In this document: piece by piece, positions 50,543-60,408 of the stretch | Layout of the letters: every line of letters begins with the position of its first letter | Position numbering within the stretch: position 1 is the stretch's first letter | NCBI RefSeq assembly: GCF_003268635.1 | Contig: NZ_CP029639.1 | Span: 2,987,501 to 3,051,500 of the forward strand | Direction of reading: 5' to 3' | Source of the DNA: Paenibacillus sp. DCT19 | Lineage (GTDB): Bacteria; Bacillota; Bacilli; Paenibacillales; Paenibacillaceae | DNA length: 64,000 bases | The notes under the pieces: model-generated | Database searches by the model: none | What the model saw: the letters and a program-made list of their open reading frames with translations, nothing else | What the model was told of the DNA's origin: nothing | Translations under genes and position numbers: made by a program

Positions 50543-51475
50543 ATGAAAAAAATAACTTTGACACTCATAAGCATGCTAATGATTATTGTACTGGCAGGTT
50601 GCTCCTTGGAACCTCCGGGTTGGGCTAAGCCAGACGCTGCCGGAAGTAAAGGACAGAAGAAAATCGGGCTATCGATTTCAACGTTAAATAATCCATTCTT
50701 TGTTTCACTGAAGGATGGGGTCGTGGCTGAAGCGCAAAAACAAGGCATCCAGGTCATTGTCGTTGATGCACAGAATGATTCGGCGAAACAAACGAACGAT
50801 GTGGACGATCTGCTTCAACAAGGTGTAGATGCATTGCTCATTAACCCTGCGGATTCTGCGGCAATCTCTACAGCGGTTCAGTCTGCGAACAGTGTGGGAA
50901 TTCCAGTGATTACACTCGACCGTTCCGCAGATAAAGGTGAAGTGGCCGCCTTGGTGGCTTCGGATAATGTCAAAGGTGGACGCATGGCAGCTGAATACTT
51001 TGTGGAACAGCTTGGTGAGGGCGCAAAAGTTATCGAGCTTGAGGGTGTACCAGGAGCTTCCGCAACACGGGAGCGGGGCAAAGGTTTCCATGAAGTTGCT
51101 GACGAGAAACTCGACGTGGTGGCTAAACAATCAGCTGACTTTGACCGTTCCAAAGGGTTGAATGTCATGGAGAATCTGTTGCAAGGTAATCCAGATGTGC
51201 AAGCGGTATTTGCCCATAACGATGAGATGGCACTTGGTGCAATTGAAGCAATCCAAAGTTCCGGTAAAGACATCCCGGTTATTGGATTCGACGGTAATGA
51301 TGATGCAATCAAATCGATCCAAGATGGTAAGTTGACAGCAACGGTCGCGCAGCAGCCTGTGTTAATTGGTAGCTTGGCGGTACAAGCAGCGCTGGATGTA
51401 CTGGACGGCAAACAGGTAGAGCAATCCATTCCGGCTGAACTGAAGCTGGTCACGAAGGAAAACGTAAATGAATAA
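50543..51475 (+). CDS. rbsB: Ribose ABC transporter substrate-binding lipoprotein
   Basis: A 310-residue type-I periplasmic-binding protein. Signal peptide residues 1-18 end in the lipobox L-A-G-C, and the mature part starts with Cys19. KIGLSISTLNNPFFVSLKDG is the typical first strand; later come INPADSAAISTAV and VIGFDGNDDAI. It captures extracellular ribose. It is the last gene of the operon, followed by the terminator at 51549. Confidence 0.95.
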   Translation: MKKITLTLISMLMIIVLAGCSLEPPGWAKPDAAGSKGQKKIGLSISTLNNPFFVSLKDGVVAEAQKQGIQVIVVDAQNDSAKQTNDVDDLLQQGVDALLINPADSAAISTAVQSANSVGIPVITLDRSADKGEVAALVASDNVKGGRMAAEYFVEQLGEGAKVIELEGVPGASATRERGKGFHEVADEKLDVVAKQSADFDRSKGLNVMENLLQGNPDVQAVFAHNDEMALGAIEAIQSSGKDIPVIGFDGNDDAIKSIQDGKLTATVAQQPVLIGSLAVQAALDVLDGKQVEQSIPAELKLVTKENVNE

Positions 51476-51548
51476 ATCGTTCTATTCTCCATATTGAAAT
51501 TGAAATAATAATTAGTATGGAGATATAGATAGACTCGCCCATCGATTA

Positions 51549-51574
51549 AAAGTCGCATCATTGCGACTTTTTTT
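51549..51574 (+). terminator. Terminator of the ribose operon
   Basis: AAAGTCGCA at 51549-51557, loop, TGCGACTTT at 51562-51570, T-run to 51574. Bases 51575-51790 contain nothing further that I recognise. Confidence 0.9.
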
Positions 51575-51811
51575 CTTTATTTAGATTACTTCCTCGTACT
51601 TCAAGTTGAACCGACCCAACATACTCTCCAACAAGCAATATTTTACAATCCCCTTAGTGAGCACCATAAAATCGTTGCAACAGGGGCGTGTGTGCAGATT
51701 TATTCATGTTCAGTTCATATCGTCGTCACGACCAGTACATCTTCTCCCATTACACTTTATTCAGTACCAACATAATGATTCTCAGACACAGAAAAACAGG
51801 AGATGATGAGA

Positions 51812-53903
51812 TTGTCACGAAAGAAACGAACTTCGATAACGGCAATTACCTTAGTACTTGCCATGTTGTCTCCCACGTATGCCTTGGCTAGTTCGGATAC
51901 GGGGAATAGCGCTAATCTTACTTACAGATCGACGGAGAGAGCTGTCATTGAGAAAGCTAACCTTTTAACCCAGTCATATGGCACAACAAGTGTGCAGTAT
52001 GCACTTATGGATGAGGGAAAGATCGTACTCTCTGGACAAGTAGGGTAAACGACCTCAAGGGAGAGATTCCTCTTACGGCAGATACGATGTATGGTATTGG
52101 GTCAACGAGTAAAATGATGCTTACGACTGCTGTAATGAAGCTCGTCGATGAAGGCAAGGTAAATCTAGATACACCTATCGTGAACTATATCCCGGATTTC
52201 AAAATGAAGGACAAGCGTTATCAGCAAATTACACCACGTATGTTATTGAATCATTCTTCCGGGCTTCTTGGGACGTCGAGCAATAGTGCCATCTTATTTG
52301 GAGACAACGATACGTATGCACATGACACTTTACTGGAACAACTAGCTAACCAAAACCTGAAGGCAGATCCTGGCGCCTATTCCGTGTATAGTAACGATGG
52401 TTTTACATTAGCTGAAATTCTGGTGGAGAGGGTTAGCGGTATGAGTTTTACTACTTTCATGCATCGTTACATCACCGAGCCACTGGATATGAATAATACT
52501 CAAACGCCTCAAGACCGGGTGGATCTAAGTCAAATGGCAGCAACCTATTCTGCCACGAATGCGAAACAACAACTTCCATTAGAGACCACGAATATGATCG
52601 CTTCAGGAGGTATCTACTCGACTGCGGAGGATCTAGTGAAATTTTCGAGAATTTTCACAGGACAAGTCGAAGGTATTCTCTCACGTGAATCTGTAGATGC
52701 GATGGAACAAGAAGAATACAAGAGCGGTATATGGCCAGAAGAAAGCGATTCGTCCATTGCCTATGGACTAGGTTGGGACAGTGTTAATCTGTTTCCGTTC
52801 AACGATTATGGGATCAAGGCAGTTACCAAAGGCGGTAATACCATAACGTACCATTCATCGTTAATTGTGCTTCCCGAATTCAATATGGCAGCAGCTGTAA
52901 CGTCCTCGGGGGCACGAGCACAACAGATCAACTCCTTGCAACTGAACTGTTACTGGGCGCGCTGGAAGAGAAAAATATCATTCCAGAGCGAAAGCCCGAA
53001 AAATCGTTCTCTACACCTGTAACAGCAGCGATGCCAAAGGAGTTGTTGAGTCATACAGGTATATATGGCGGCGGAGCCAATTTGGTAATGAAGTTGGATG
53101 TGAAGGATAACGGACAATTAACAGTGTCCACTCCATCTGCTCCAACCAATTCAGATCAGAGATATACGTACACTGCTGATGGTTCTTTTGTTAATGACGA
53201 GGGAACGGAGAAATTGCAGTTCGTTAATGAGGACAATGGAAAAGTTTATCTATGGTCACGCTCATATAAGTCCGTACCTGGTCTTGGTCAGATTGCTTCT
53301 TCCGAATACAAGGCTGAAAAGTTAGAGACAAATGAATTGCCTAACGATGTGGCAGCTGCTTGGCAGAAGCGAGAAGGCAACACATATTACTTGGTAAATG
53401 AGAAGCATACATCAACACTGTATAACATTGCTCTTCCGGTTATCCCCATTCACACCTTTAACGAATGGCCAGGATATATCTATACGAACAAAATTATCGG
53501 AGCAAACGAAGCAATGAACCAACTCCAAATTCCTGGCTTAGCCGGTCGTGACACGATGAATTTTGAATTCTATCAGGAAGATGGGGTTGAATACGTTACG
53601 GCAGGAGGAAACGTCTATGCCAGTCAAGAGGTTGTGAGACCGATCTATTCGGGACATCAATCAAAGACAACCATTCAAGCCAATGGAAACGCCACTTGGT
53701 TTACGGTACCAGCCTCAGCTGCAGGTAAAACGATGACGGTTCAAATGCCTTCAAATGGTGCATTTGCTTTATACAACGAGGCAGGTATAGGGTTGAATCA
53801 CACGGTGGTTAGCGGTCAGAATGAAGTTGTGTTGCCAGAAAACGGTAGCATTGTGTTTGCCGGTGAGCCGGGTTCGACGTTTGAAATCTCACTGAGAAAG
53901 TAA
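51812..53903 (+). pseudogene. Secreted serine hydrolase (beta-lactamase-like), two frameshifts
   Basis: TTG 51812 (AGGAG 9 bases upstream) gives [19 protein letters not shown] with a signal peptide. The first part stops at 52048. Adding one G at GGG 52043-52045 joins it to [30 protein letters not shown], with catalytic S-T-S-K and later [13 protein letters not shown] (Y-S-N). A second missing G near 52938 joins [12 protein letters not shown] and [13 protein letters not shown]..., ending at 53903. The total is about 697 residues: a beta-lactamase/PBP domain followed by a ~290-residue beta-rich tail. It is likely a cell-surface peptidase or esterase. Confidence 0.83.
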
Positions 53904-53946
53904 CATTGGTACCAGTTTTGATGATCAACCAATATAAGCCTACAGA

Positions 53947-53970
53947 AAGTCGCGTAAACGCGGCTTTTTT
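53947..53970 (+). terminator. Terminator after the serine hydrolase (repeat copy 1)
   Basis: AAGTCGCG, loop TAAA, CGCGGCTT, T-run. It is part of a ~50-base unit repeated at 55056-55106. Confidence 0.88.
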
Positions 53971-54131
53971 GTGTTCTTGTTTTGCTAAAGCATCCCAGGT
54001 TAGAAGATGTTGATCGAAAGATTATGAAATATTTAAGAATGTTTAAAATTTGAATTGTATTTGCTCCATTCAGTGCACTACAATGTGTAGTATGGAACTA
54101 TTCAAAATGTTATATATCAGGAGGTTCATAT

Positions 54132-54986
54132 ATGTTAATTTCCATACTAAGCATTCTCATCATTGTTTTTCTATCCGGATATATCATATTGAACACGTAT
54201 AAACGCAAAGAGAACCTCAATGGTATGCCTGGCATGATGATTGCCATGAGTATAGGCATGATGGCTAGTCTTGCTCTAGGGTTTCAGTTAGGCGTAGTGT
54301 TCAATCACGATCTGGCGGTGCCTTCCATGATCGCTATTTTATTTGGATTGGGGACGGGGTATTTTGCAGGAAAGCCCATCAGTGTGCTCGCTTCGTTGGA
54401 TGGCATGTTAGCCGGGATTATGGGTGGAATGATGGGAGCCATGCTCGGCTCTATGCTTGGTTTCAGTTATATCATGGTACTGTTCGTTGATATTTTGTTT
54501 ATCCTTATCTTCTGCGTTGTTCTTCAAATTATAGGTTCAGATGCAGCTGAGACGAAAGCACCCAAAAGGGACGGAATAAGTGTAGCGTTTATTGCAGGTA
54601 TAGTCACTGTTGCGTTCGGCATCGTCTCGGTTGGCGTACTCCTGTTAAATCAATATCAAGATAGCCGAAACCCTACCGTTCATGCACCGACAAAAGAACA
54701 AACTTCTGTTCAACAAAATGTGAGCTATGACGTTATTCCAATTGATATACAATCCAACGGTTTTAGTCAAAATAACATCGTTGTACAAGCAGGTGTGCCA
54801 ACCCAGATTAACTTTATTAAACACTCCGGCTACACTTGTATTAAGAGTATTGAATCCGCGGATCTAGGGTTTGATGTGTATCTTGAGAAGGGTGACAATT
54901 ATATTACGTTAAAGGATTTGAAACCTGGCACGTATCATTTTAATTGTGGCATGTATATGTACTATGGAACCATCACCGTTGTATAA
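54132..54986 (+). CDS. Membrane protein with C-terminal cupredoxin-like domain
   Basis: 284 residues. The first ~180 carry about six hydrophobic segments with a Gly/Met-rich core (GMPGMMIAMSIGMMASLALG; LDGMLAGIMGGMMGAMLGSMLG). A hydrophilic linker (about 180-200) leads to an extracellular beta-rich domain (205-284). In that domain, INFIKHSGYTCIKSI and HFNCGMYMYYGTITV contain His, Cys and Met placed as in cupredoxin type-1 copper sites. I infer a role in copper handling or sensing at the membrane, unproven. AGGAGG precedes the ATG by about 8 bases. Confidence 0.8.
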   Translation: MLISILSILIIVFLSGYIILNTYKRKENLNGMPGMMIAMSIGMMASLALGFQLGVVFNHDLAVPSMIAILFGLGTGYFAGKPISVLASLDGMLAGIMGGMMGAMLGSMLGFSYIMVLFVDILFILIFCVVLQIIGSDAAETKAPKRDGISVAFIAGIVTVAFGIVSVGVLLLNQYQDSRNPTVHAPTKEQTSVQQNVSYDVIPIDIQSNGFSQNNIVVQAGVPTQINFIKHSGYTCIKSIESADLGFDVYLEKGDNYITLKDLKPGTYHFNCGMYMYYGTITVV

Positions 54987-55081
54987 AGCGACCAATCATT
55001 GCATCTGCAAAACTCAGCCTCAAAAGTAAACTGAAACACCTGATCTCAGGTATGGTGATCAACCAATATGATTCCTACAGA

Positions 55082-55107
55082 AAGTCGCGGAAACGCGGCT
55101 TTTTTTG
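55082..55107 (+). terminator. Terminator after the cupredoxin gene (repeat copy 2)
   Basis: AAGTCGCG at 55082-55089, loop GAAA, CGCGGCTT at 55094-55101, T-run. It is a second copy of the element at 53947. Confidence 0.88.
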
Positions 55108-55121
55108 CTGCATGGCTGCCA

Positions 55122-55991
55122 TCATCTCAGATATTGCTTACGGAATTGCAGTGGGGAGATTCCCATCTTACGTTTGAAACACGCGGAGAAGTAAGGGGAG
55201 TAGCGAAAACCAACTTCTTCGGCAACACGTTCAATAGACCAATCGGTGGTCACCAGCAAACGTCTAGCACGATCGAGCCGTATCTCCTGCAAATAGTCCG
55301 AGGGGGTGCAACCGTACCTGGCTTTCATGCATCGTACAATATAATTGGGGTGAAAATGTAAGGCTTCTGCAAGCAGCTCATTGGTAACTTTGTTCTGATA
55401 ATGAGCCTGAATGTAGGTAGCCGCGCGTTCTGCTAAACGGGTTGCAACCGATTCGGTTTCTCTTGAGCCACTCTCTTCAAGTATGCTTAGTAGGTTGCCT
55501 AGCAGTTGCTGCTCTCTCCAAAATGTAGCGTTCGTTGGTAAAGTCAGCAGTTGCTCAACTATGTCGTACACAGCCTGAGGATCTGGGAGACGTAGGTACT
55601 TAGGCAGTCGAAGCATGTAGGAATTATCGAAAGGGCGTGACGAATACAGCGCAGGACTAAGACTTGTGTCATCTGTTGCCAGGGTGCACTGCCTTGCTTC
55701 GTGCTCAAAATGAATCCAGTAAAATAACGTATCTTCGGTGCAGGGTTGAAACGAATAATGTTCGCCATCTGGCAAGAGCAGCAGCATATCCCCACTCAAC
55801 AAGCGCCACTCTGAACCGTTCTCACCCATGAATAAACCACCTTCAGCAACGATGAGTAGATCGTAGATGCCAAGCTTGCTTCGATGAGGATGATGATCTC
55901 CAGTGCTGTATTCTGTACGACCTGCGCCTAGGAAATAAGGGATTGGTGGCAGTTCAAGTTCAATCATGGTGTTATCGCTCAGATGAAACAC
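55122..55991 (-). CDS. AraC-family regulator of the GH127 gene
   Basis: A 289-residue protein with a cupin sensor (about 25-100; GIYDLLIVAEGGLFMGENGSEWRLLSGDMLLLLPDGEHYSF) and the C-terminal AraC domain (VTNELLAEALHFHPNYIVRCMKARYG; SIERVAEEVGFRYSPYFSACFKRKMGISPLQFRK). It is divergent from the beta-L-arabinofuranosidase gene at 56108 and probably its activator. Confidence 0.92.
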   Translation of the reverse strand: MFHLSDNTMIELELPPIPYFLGAGRTEYSTGDHHPHRSKLGIYDLLIVAEGGLFMGENGSEWRLLSGDMLLLLPDGEHYSFQPCTEDTLFYWIHFEHEARQCTLATDDTSLSPALYSSRPFDNSYMLRLPKYLRLPDPQAVYDIVEQLLTLPTNATFWREQQLLGNLLSILEESGSRETESVATRLAERAATYIQAHYQNKVTNELLAEALHFHPNYIVRCMKARYGCTPSDYLQEIRLDRARRLLVTTDWSIERVAEEVGFRYSPYFSACFKRKMGISPLQFRKQYLR

Positions 55992-56107
55992 TCCTTATGT
56001 TGTGTTATTTTTTATAGAAAAAGGTTCATTCCGTTCCTATTAAGCTCATTCTATCAAGAATATAATGGAGGACATGGAGAGTCAATTACTATAGGAGGCA
56101 TGACGAA

Positions 56108-58051
56108 GTGAATACAACAAATGTACGCATCGAGGACAAATTCTGGGAAGACTATTCTGCATTAGTAAGAGATACGGTCATCCCGTATCAATGGCAAGCA
56201 TTAAACGACCGTGTAGAAGGAGCGGAGCCTAGTTATGCTATTCGGAATTTCCGCATCGCCGCTGGACTTGAAGAGGGAGAATTCGGAGGATGGGTGTTCC
56301 AGGATAGTGATCTATATAAATGGTTGGAAGCGGTTGCTTACACACTTCGCTCTCAGCCTGACCCGGAATTAGAGAACATCGCAGATGAAGCGATTGAACT
56401 AATCGGCCAAGCTCAACGAGAAGACGGATATGTGAATACGTATTTCACGATTAAGGAACCAGGTAGAGAATGGACGAATTTATATGAAGCTCACGAACTC
56501 TATTGCGCAGGACACCTGATTGAAGCCGCTGTAGCCTATGCCGAAGCAACGGGCAAACGTCGATTGTTAGATATTGCATGCCGCTTCGCTGATCTGATCG
56601 ATCATTTGTTTGGGGTGGATGCTGGTCAGAAGCAGGGGTATTGCGGGCACCAGGAAATTGAGCTTGCGTTGGTCAAGTTGTACTATGCAACGGGAGAGCA
56701 ACGTTATCTGAAGCTCAGTCGTTATTTCATTGATCAACGTGGCAGTCTTCCAAGTTATTTTGAGGAAGAATGGGAGCGACGCGGTAGAAAAGGTCACTGG
56801 TCAGATAGTAAACCTAATCTGGAGATGTACCAGTCCCATCTGCCTGTACGTGAGCAGACAGCCGCAGTTGGGCACTCCGTGCGTGCAGTTTATATGTACA
56901 CTGCGATGGCTGATCTCGCTCGATTGACTCAAGATACTACCTTGAAAGAAGCATGTGAGCGGCTATGGGAGAATACAACGCGGAAGCAGATGTACATCAC
57001 GGGTGGGGTTGGTTCAACCCATCGAGGAGAAGCTTTCACCTTCGACTATGACTTGCCGAACGATACGGTGTATGCAGAGACCTGTGCTTCCATCGGACTT
57101 ATATTCTGGGCACGGCGGATGCTTCAGCTTGAAGCAAAGAGTGAGTATGCGGACATTATGGAGCGGGCGTTGTACAACAACGTACTAGGTAGTATGTCTC
57201 GGGATGGCAAGCACTTTTTCTATGTTAATCCACTTGAAGTATGGCCTGAGGCAAATAAACGAAATCCGGATAAACAGCATGTTAAGCCTGTTCGGCAGGC
57301 ATGGTTTGGCTGCTCTTGCTGTCCACCAAATGTAGCACGCTTGCTCAGCTCGCTGAACGATTATATTTACGATGTATCTTCAGAAAAGAATGAGATTCAT
57401 GTGCATTTATACATTGGTAGTCATCTGCAATTCACATCAGCAGACGGTTGTGATGTATCCCTTCGCCAGACATCGGAGCTGCCTTGGCAAGGCGAGGTGG
57501 AATTTAACGTGTCACTGGATGATAAGCATGTAGGTGGAACTACTTTTGCACTAGCTTTACGAATTCCTAATTGGCATCAGAGCGGGCAGTCTGTTCTCAG
57601 TGTCAACGGAGAGGTTCAAGTATATGATGTGAAGGACGGCTATGCGCAAATCAACCGAATCTGGAACGATGGTGATGTGGTGCAGTGGTCAATACCATTA
57701 GAAACAAAGCTAATTGCCGCTAACCCACAGATTAGAGCCAACGCAGGCAAGGTAGCTATTCAGCGTGGACCACTTGTCTATTGTGTGGAGGAGGCAGACA
57801 ACGATGCATTGTTATCCTCACTTTCACTTGCAAATGGAACTCCATTAATCGAACGTGAAGCTTCTGATCTATTAGGTGGCTGTATCGTCGTTGAAGGTGA
57901 CGCAAGGAGAGAGAACACCTCTGGATGGTCGGCGAATGAATTGTACAAGCCCCTGGCAGCTGAGCCAACGCAGGTTCGCTTTACAGCGATTCCTTATTAT
58001 TTGTGGGGTAACCGCGAGGCTGGGGAAATGAGTGTTTGGTTGCGTATTTGA
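56108..58051 (+). CDS. Beta-L-arabinofuranosidase, GH127
   Basis: A 647-residue cytoplasmic protein with an (alpha/alpha)6 barrel core (about 1-430) and C-terminal beta-sandwiches. The zinc and catalytic residues of the HypBA1 type are visible: Glu-x-Cys in YAETCASIGLIFW and the Cys pair in FGCSCCPPNVARL, of which the first Cys is the nucleophile. The family releases L-arabinose from beta-arabinofuranosides such as those on plant hydroxyproline-rich glycoproteins. GTG 56108 is the start, with AGGAGG 9 bases upstream. It is divergent from its AraC regulator. Confidence 0.93.
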   Translation: MNTTNVRIEDKFWEDYSALVRDTVIPYQWQALNDRVEGAEPSYAIRNFRIAAGLEEGEFGGWVFQDSDLYKWLEAVAYTLRSQPDPELENIADEAIELIGQAQREDGYVNTYFTIKEPGREWTNLYEAHELYCAGHLIEAAVAYAEATGKRRLLDIACRFADLIDHLFGVDAGQKQGYCGHQEIELALVKLYYATGEQRYLKLSRYFIDQRGSLPSYFEEEWERRGRKGHWSDSKPNLEMYQSHLPVREQTAAVGHSVRAVYMYTAMADLARLTQDTTLKEACERLWENTTRKQMYITGGVGSTHRGEAFTFDYDLPNDTVYAETCASIGLIFWARRMLQLEAKSEYADIMERALYNNVLGSMSRDGKHFFYVNPLEVWPEANKRNPDKQHVKPVRQAWFGCSCCPPNVARLLSSLNDYIYDVSSEKNEIHVHLYIGSHLQFTSADGCDVSLRQTSELPWQGEVEFNVSLDDKHVGGTTFALALRIPNWHQSGQSVLSVNGEVQVYDVKDGYAQINRIWNDGDVVQWSIPLETKLIAANPQIRANAGKVAIQRGPLVYCVEEADNDALLSSLSLANGTPLIEREASDLLGGCIVVEGDARRENTSGWSANELYKPLAAEPTQVRFTAIPYYLWGNREAGEMSVWLRI

Positions 58052-58117
58052 TAGATGGATGATATAGGAGTTAATGATTATGCATAGAATAAATGACCCC
58101 ATGAATAAATAACACAT

Positions 58118-58150
58118 AGAGATCCTTAGTTTTGGTGACTAAGGGTCTCT
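58118..58150 (+). terminator. Terminator of the GH127 gene
   Basis: AGAGATCCTTAG at 58118-58129 pairs with CTAAGGGTCTCT at 58139-58150 (one G-U), followed by GTTTGTTG. Confidence 0.8.
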
Positions 58151-58213
58151 GTTTGTTGTTGTTCATATGATAAGATCATTAACATACTAGTAGACAAGGG
58201 AGGTGTGTGCAGG

Positions 58214-58594
58214 ATGCGTATAGAGAACATATCTAGTGAAGAGCGAATGGAAGCGATTAGAGCCTTTGAATCCACCATTCACAAATTAGAAAATGCCTTA
58301 GTGAATATGACTCAGAAGGGCACGACGAATACAACCTTGGTACAGAAACGGCTGACAGCGGTACACATCGGATTAGCTATGCTGGATCATACATGGCATG
58401 GTACACCACTTTTATACACCGAAGAGGAAATCAGAGAAGCTCACCATACAATAACGGGTTTATTCCCAACCCTTGAGATTCAGTACGCCAAAGCCAAAGC
58501 AGGCAGTGCTCAAAAAACATTATTAGAGAGAAGAATAAGAGCCTTCGAGCTAGCTGTTCAAATGATGTCAAATAAAAAGGCAGCAGACGTCTAA
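58214..58594 (+). CDS. Hypothetical helical protein with internal repeat
   Basis: A 126-residue protein from ATG 58214, GGGAGG about 9 bases upstream; an alternative GTG start is at 58205. It is predicted all-helical with no signal or membrane segment. Two halves resemble each other: TLVQKRLTAVHIGLAML (about residues 38-54) and TLLERRIRAFELAVQMM (about 103-119), suggesting a duplicated helical hairpin. I do not recognise the family. It sits alone between GH127 and the convergent GH43 gene. Confidence 0.7.
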   Translation: MRIENISSEERMEAIRAFESTIHKLENALVNMTQKGTTNTTLVQKRLTAVHIGLAMLDHTWHGTPLLYTEEEIREAHHTITGLFPTLEIQYAKAKAGSAQKTLLERRIRAFELAVQMMSNKKAADV

Positions 58595-58687
58595 CATCTG
58601 CCACCCTTGAATCTTCAAGCGATAAGCGTTGTAATCAACGCTTACTATGTTTTTCTTTTCCCAGTAGACTACTTCATTCCTACCTAG

Positions 58688-60181
58688 TTATTCGTTATAC
58701 TTGCATGTAAAGTTAGTGAATTCAGCGACAGAACCTGTCTTAAAAGCGTAGAGACCGATAAGCACGCCTGTGAATCCTCCAGCCACCTCGGACGATAGAT
58801 ATCTGGTCTGTGCCGTTCCGAGCGAAATATCCTTACCATCATAGTTCAAAATGAAAGTATAACGATCAGGAGTGGATTGAATAGTGAGCGTAGCTTGATT
58901 GCTTACCCCCACATACTCTTCCTGTTCAATCGACTTGATATCCCCAATATTCAGACGTTTAACAACGCTATATCCGTTATCAACTTGGCGAATAGCCAGG
59001 TCATAATGATGATTCTCATCCATATAAAGCGTAATACCCGCTTCTCCTCCAGTTAATGTGACATCACAAGAAATAACTGCATTGAAATCTCTCTGACGTA
59101 TGCCGATAAAAGTAGGGGATAACGGAGTATCCAGTGTGACATCTGTTCCTCGAAGAATCACCTTGTCTGGAGCTAGTTCATACTGCTGCCTAGCAGGATG
59201 ACGTAAATAACACCAGTCCAGATTCCAATCGGTATTCTCAAACGTATAGACGTTGCGCTCCTTTTGAATGGTTTCTTCTGAGATTCGATCCGTTTCAAAG
59301 CTCGTAAGCACTGTACCTTTATACCCCGCGGTAAACCAACCATCTTCGTCAAACGTAACCGGTGTAAGAAAGACTTCGCGTCCCAGGTGGTGATACGTCT
59401 GCCATCTTCCAATTTGGCGGAAACCAAGATGAAGCATCCACCAATTGCCATTCTCGTCCTGAACAAGGTCTCCATGTCCAGCGCCCTGAAGCTCATAACC
59501 GCCCAAGTTGCGGTTGGTCAGAACAGGGTTATGTGGGTAAGCCTCAAACGGACCTGATGGTGAATCGCCTCTTGCATAGGTAACCATATGACCATACTCG
59601 GTTCCACCTTCTGAAGCCATGAGATAATACGTTCCATTTATTTTATACAGATGTGGACTCTCCAAATAGCGACCGCCCGTACCGTTCCAGATCATGCGTC
59701 CTGGAGTTAGTTTACGTCCAGTTTCGATATCAATCTCACTTTGAATGATGCCTCCAACGCCATGATCGTCGGTGCCATTACTCATAAACAATGCTTTGCC
59801 ATCCTCAAAGTATAGATCTGGATCTATGCCGCCTTGATCGACATAGATTGGATCAGACCATTCACCGTAAATATCGTCCGTCCAAACGTAGAAATTCTGA
59901 CGGGTGGTGTCATTGGTTGTTGTCATATAAAATCGGCCATTGTTATGACGGATGGTTGGCGCGAATACGCCACCGGAACTGTTAACCGTCTCTAATTGAA
60001 TTTGGCTTGGCCGAGTTAAGCAATGTCCGATCTGCGTCCAATTGATCAAGTCTTTACTCTCGAAAAGGGGAACGCCAGGGAAATACTGAAAAGAGCTACA
60101 TACGAGATAATACGTGTCTGCAACTTTGCAAACGCTAGGATCAGGATAGAATCCTTTAATTACTGGATTAGTATATTTCAT
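58688..60181 (-). CDS. Glycoside hydrolase family 43
   Basis: A 497-residue cytoplasmic enzyme. The GH43 propeller (1-~300) shows the three acids: Asp in FYPDPSVCKVADTYYL (about 13), Asp in GGIDPDLYFEDG (about 124), and Glu in YLESPHLYK (about 174). The C-terminal beta-sandwich (~320-497) is the GH43 beta-xylosidase-type accessory domain. It is probably a beta-xylosidase or alpha-L-arabinofuranosidase acting on imported oligosaccharides. It is divergent from the ArsR-type regulator at 60409, with a palindrome 20-43 bases before its start. Confidence 0.92.
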   Translation of the reverse strand: MKYTNPVIKGFYPDPSVCKVADTYYLVCSSFQYFPGVPLFESKDLINWTQIGHCLTRPSQIQLETVNSSGGVFAPTIRHNNGRFYMTTTNDTTRQNFYVWTDDIYGEWSDPIYVDQGGIDPDLYFEDGKALFMSNGTDDHGVGGIIQSEIDIETGRKLTPGRMIWNGTGGRYLESPHLYKINGTYYLMASEGGTEYGHMVTYARGDSPSGPFEAYPHNPVLTNRNLGGYELQGAGHGDLVQDENGNWWMLHLGFRQIGRWQTYHHLGREVFLTPVTFDEDGWFTAGYKGTVLTSFETDRISEETIQKERNVYTFENTDWNLDWCYLRHPARQQYELAPDKVILRGTDVTLDTPLSPTFIGIRQRDFNAVISCDVTLTGGEAGITLYMDENHHYDLAIRQVDNGYSVVKRLNIGDIKSIEQEEYVGVSNQATLTIQSTPDRYTFILNYDGKDISLGTAQTRYLSSEVAGGFTGVLIGLYAFKTGSVAEFTNFTCKYNE

Positions 60182-60200
60182 TTTTCAGTGCACCTCATTC

Positions 60201-60224
60201 TAAATTCATATTTATAAGAATTTA
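60201..60224. promoter_or_regulatory. Inverted repeat upstream of GH43, candidate ArsR-type operator
   Basis: TAAATTC at 60201-60207 and GAATTTA at 60218-60224, a perfect 7-base dyad with a 10-base centre. On the - strand the centre contains TATAAA, which could be the -10, so binding here would block GH43 transcription. Confidence 0.5.
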
Positions 60225-60408
60225 ACTCTAGTGGGTAATGGTATTAAGGTATGTTTTGCAATCAGCACTAGATTTCTAACAAACTCCACTTCAAAATTAA
60301 ACAATATAGCGGCCATGTTTACAATGATTTTAGTCTTGATGGAACCATGAAAATCCGTTAAATTAACATATATAGCATTTCAATAACTGGAGCTAGGAGA
60401 AATGTTGA

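Larger units (their letters stand above)
53922..55106. repeat. Terminator-bearing direct repeats flanking the cupredoxin gene
   Basis: TGATCAACCAATAT (53922-53935), a few bases, then CCTACAGAAAGTCGCG with its hairpin and T-run to 53970, recurs at 55056-55069 and 55074-55106. The two copies are nearly identical over about 45 bases, differing by a small indel and the loop base. The gene at 54132-54986 lies between them. Confidence 0.75.
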
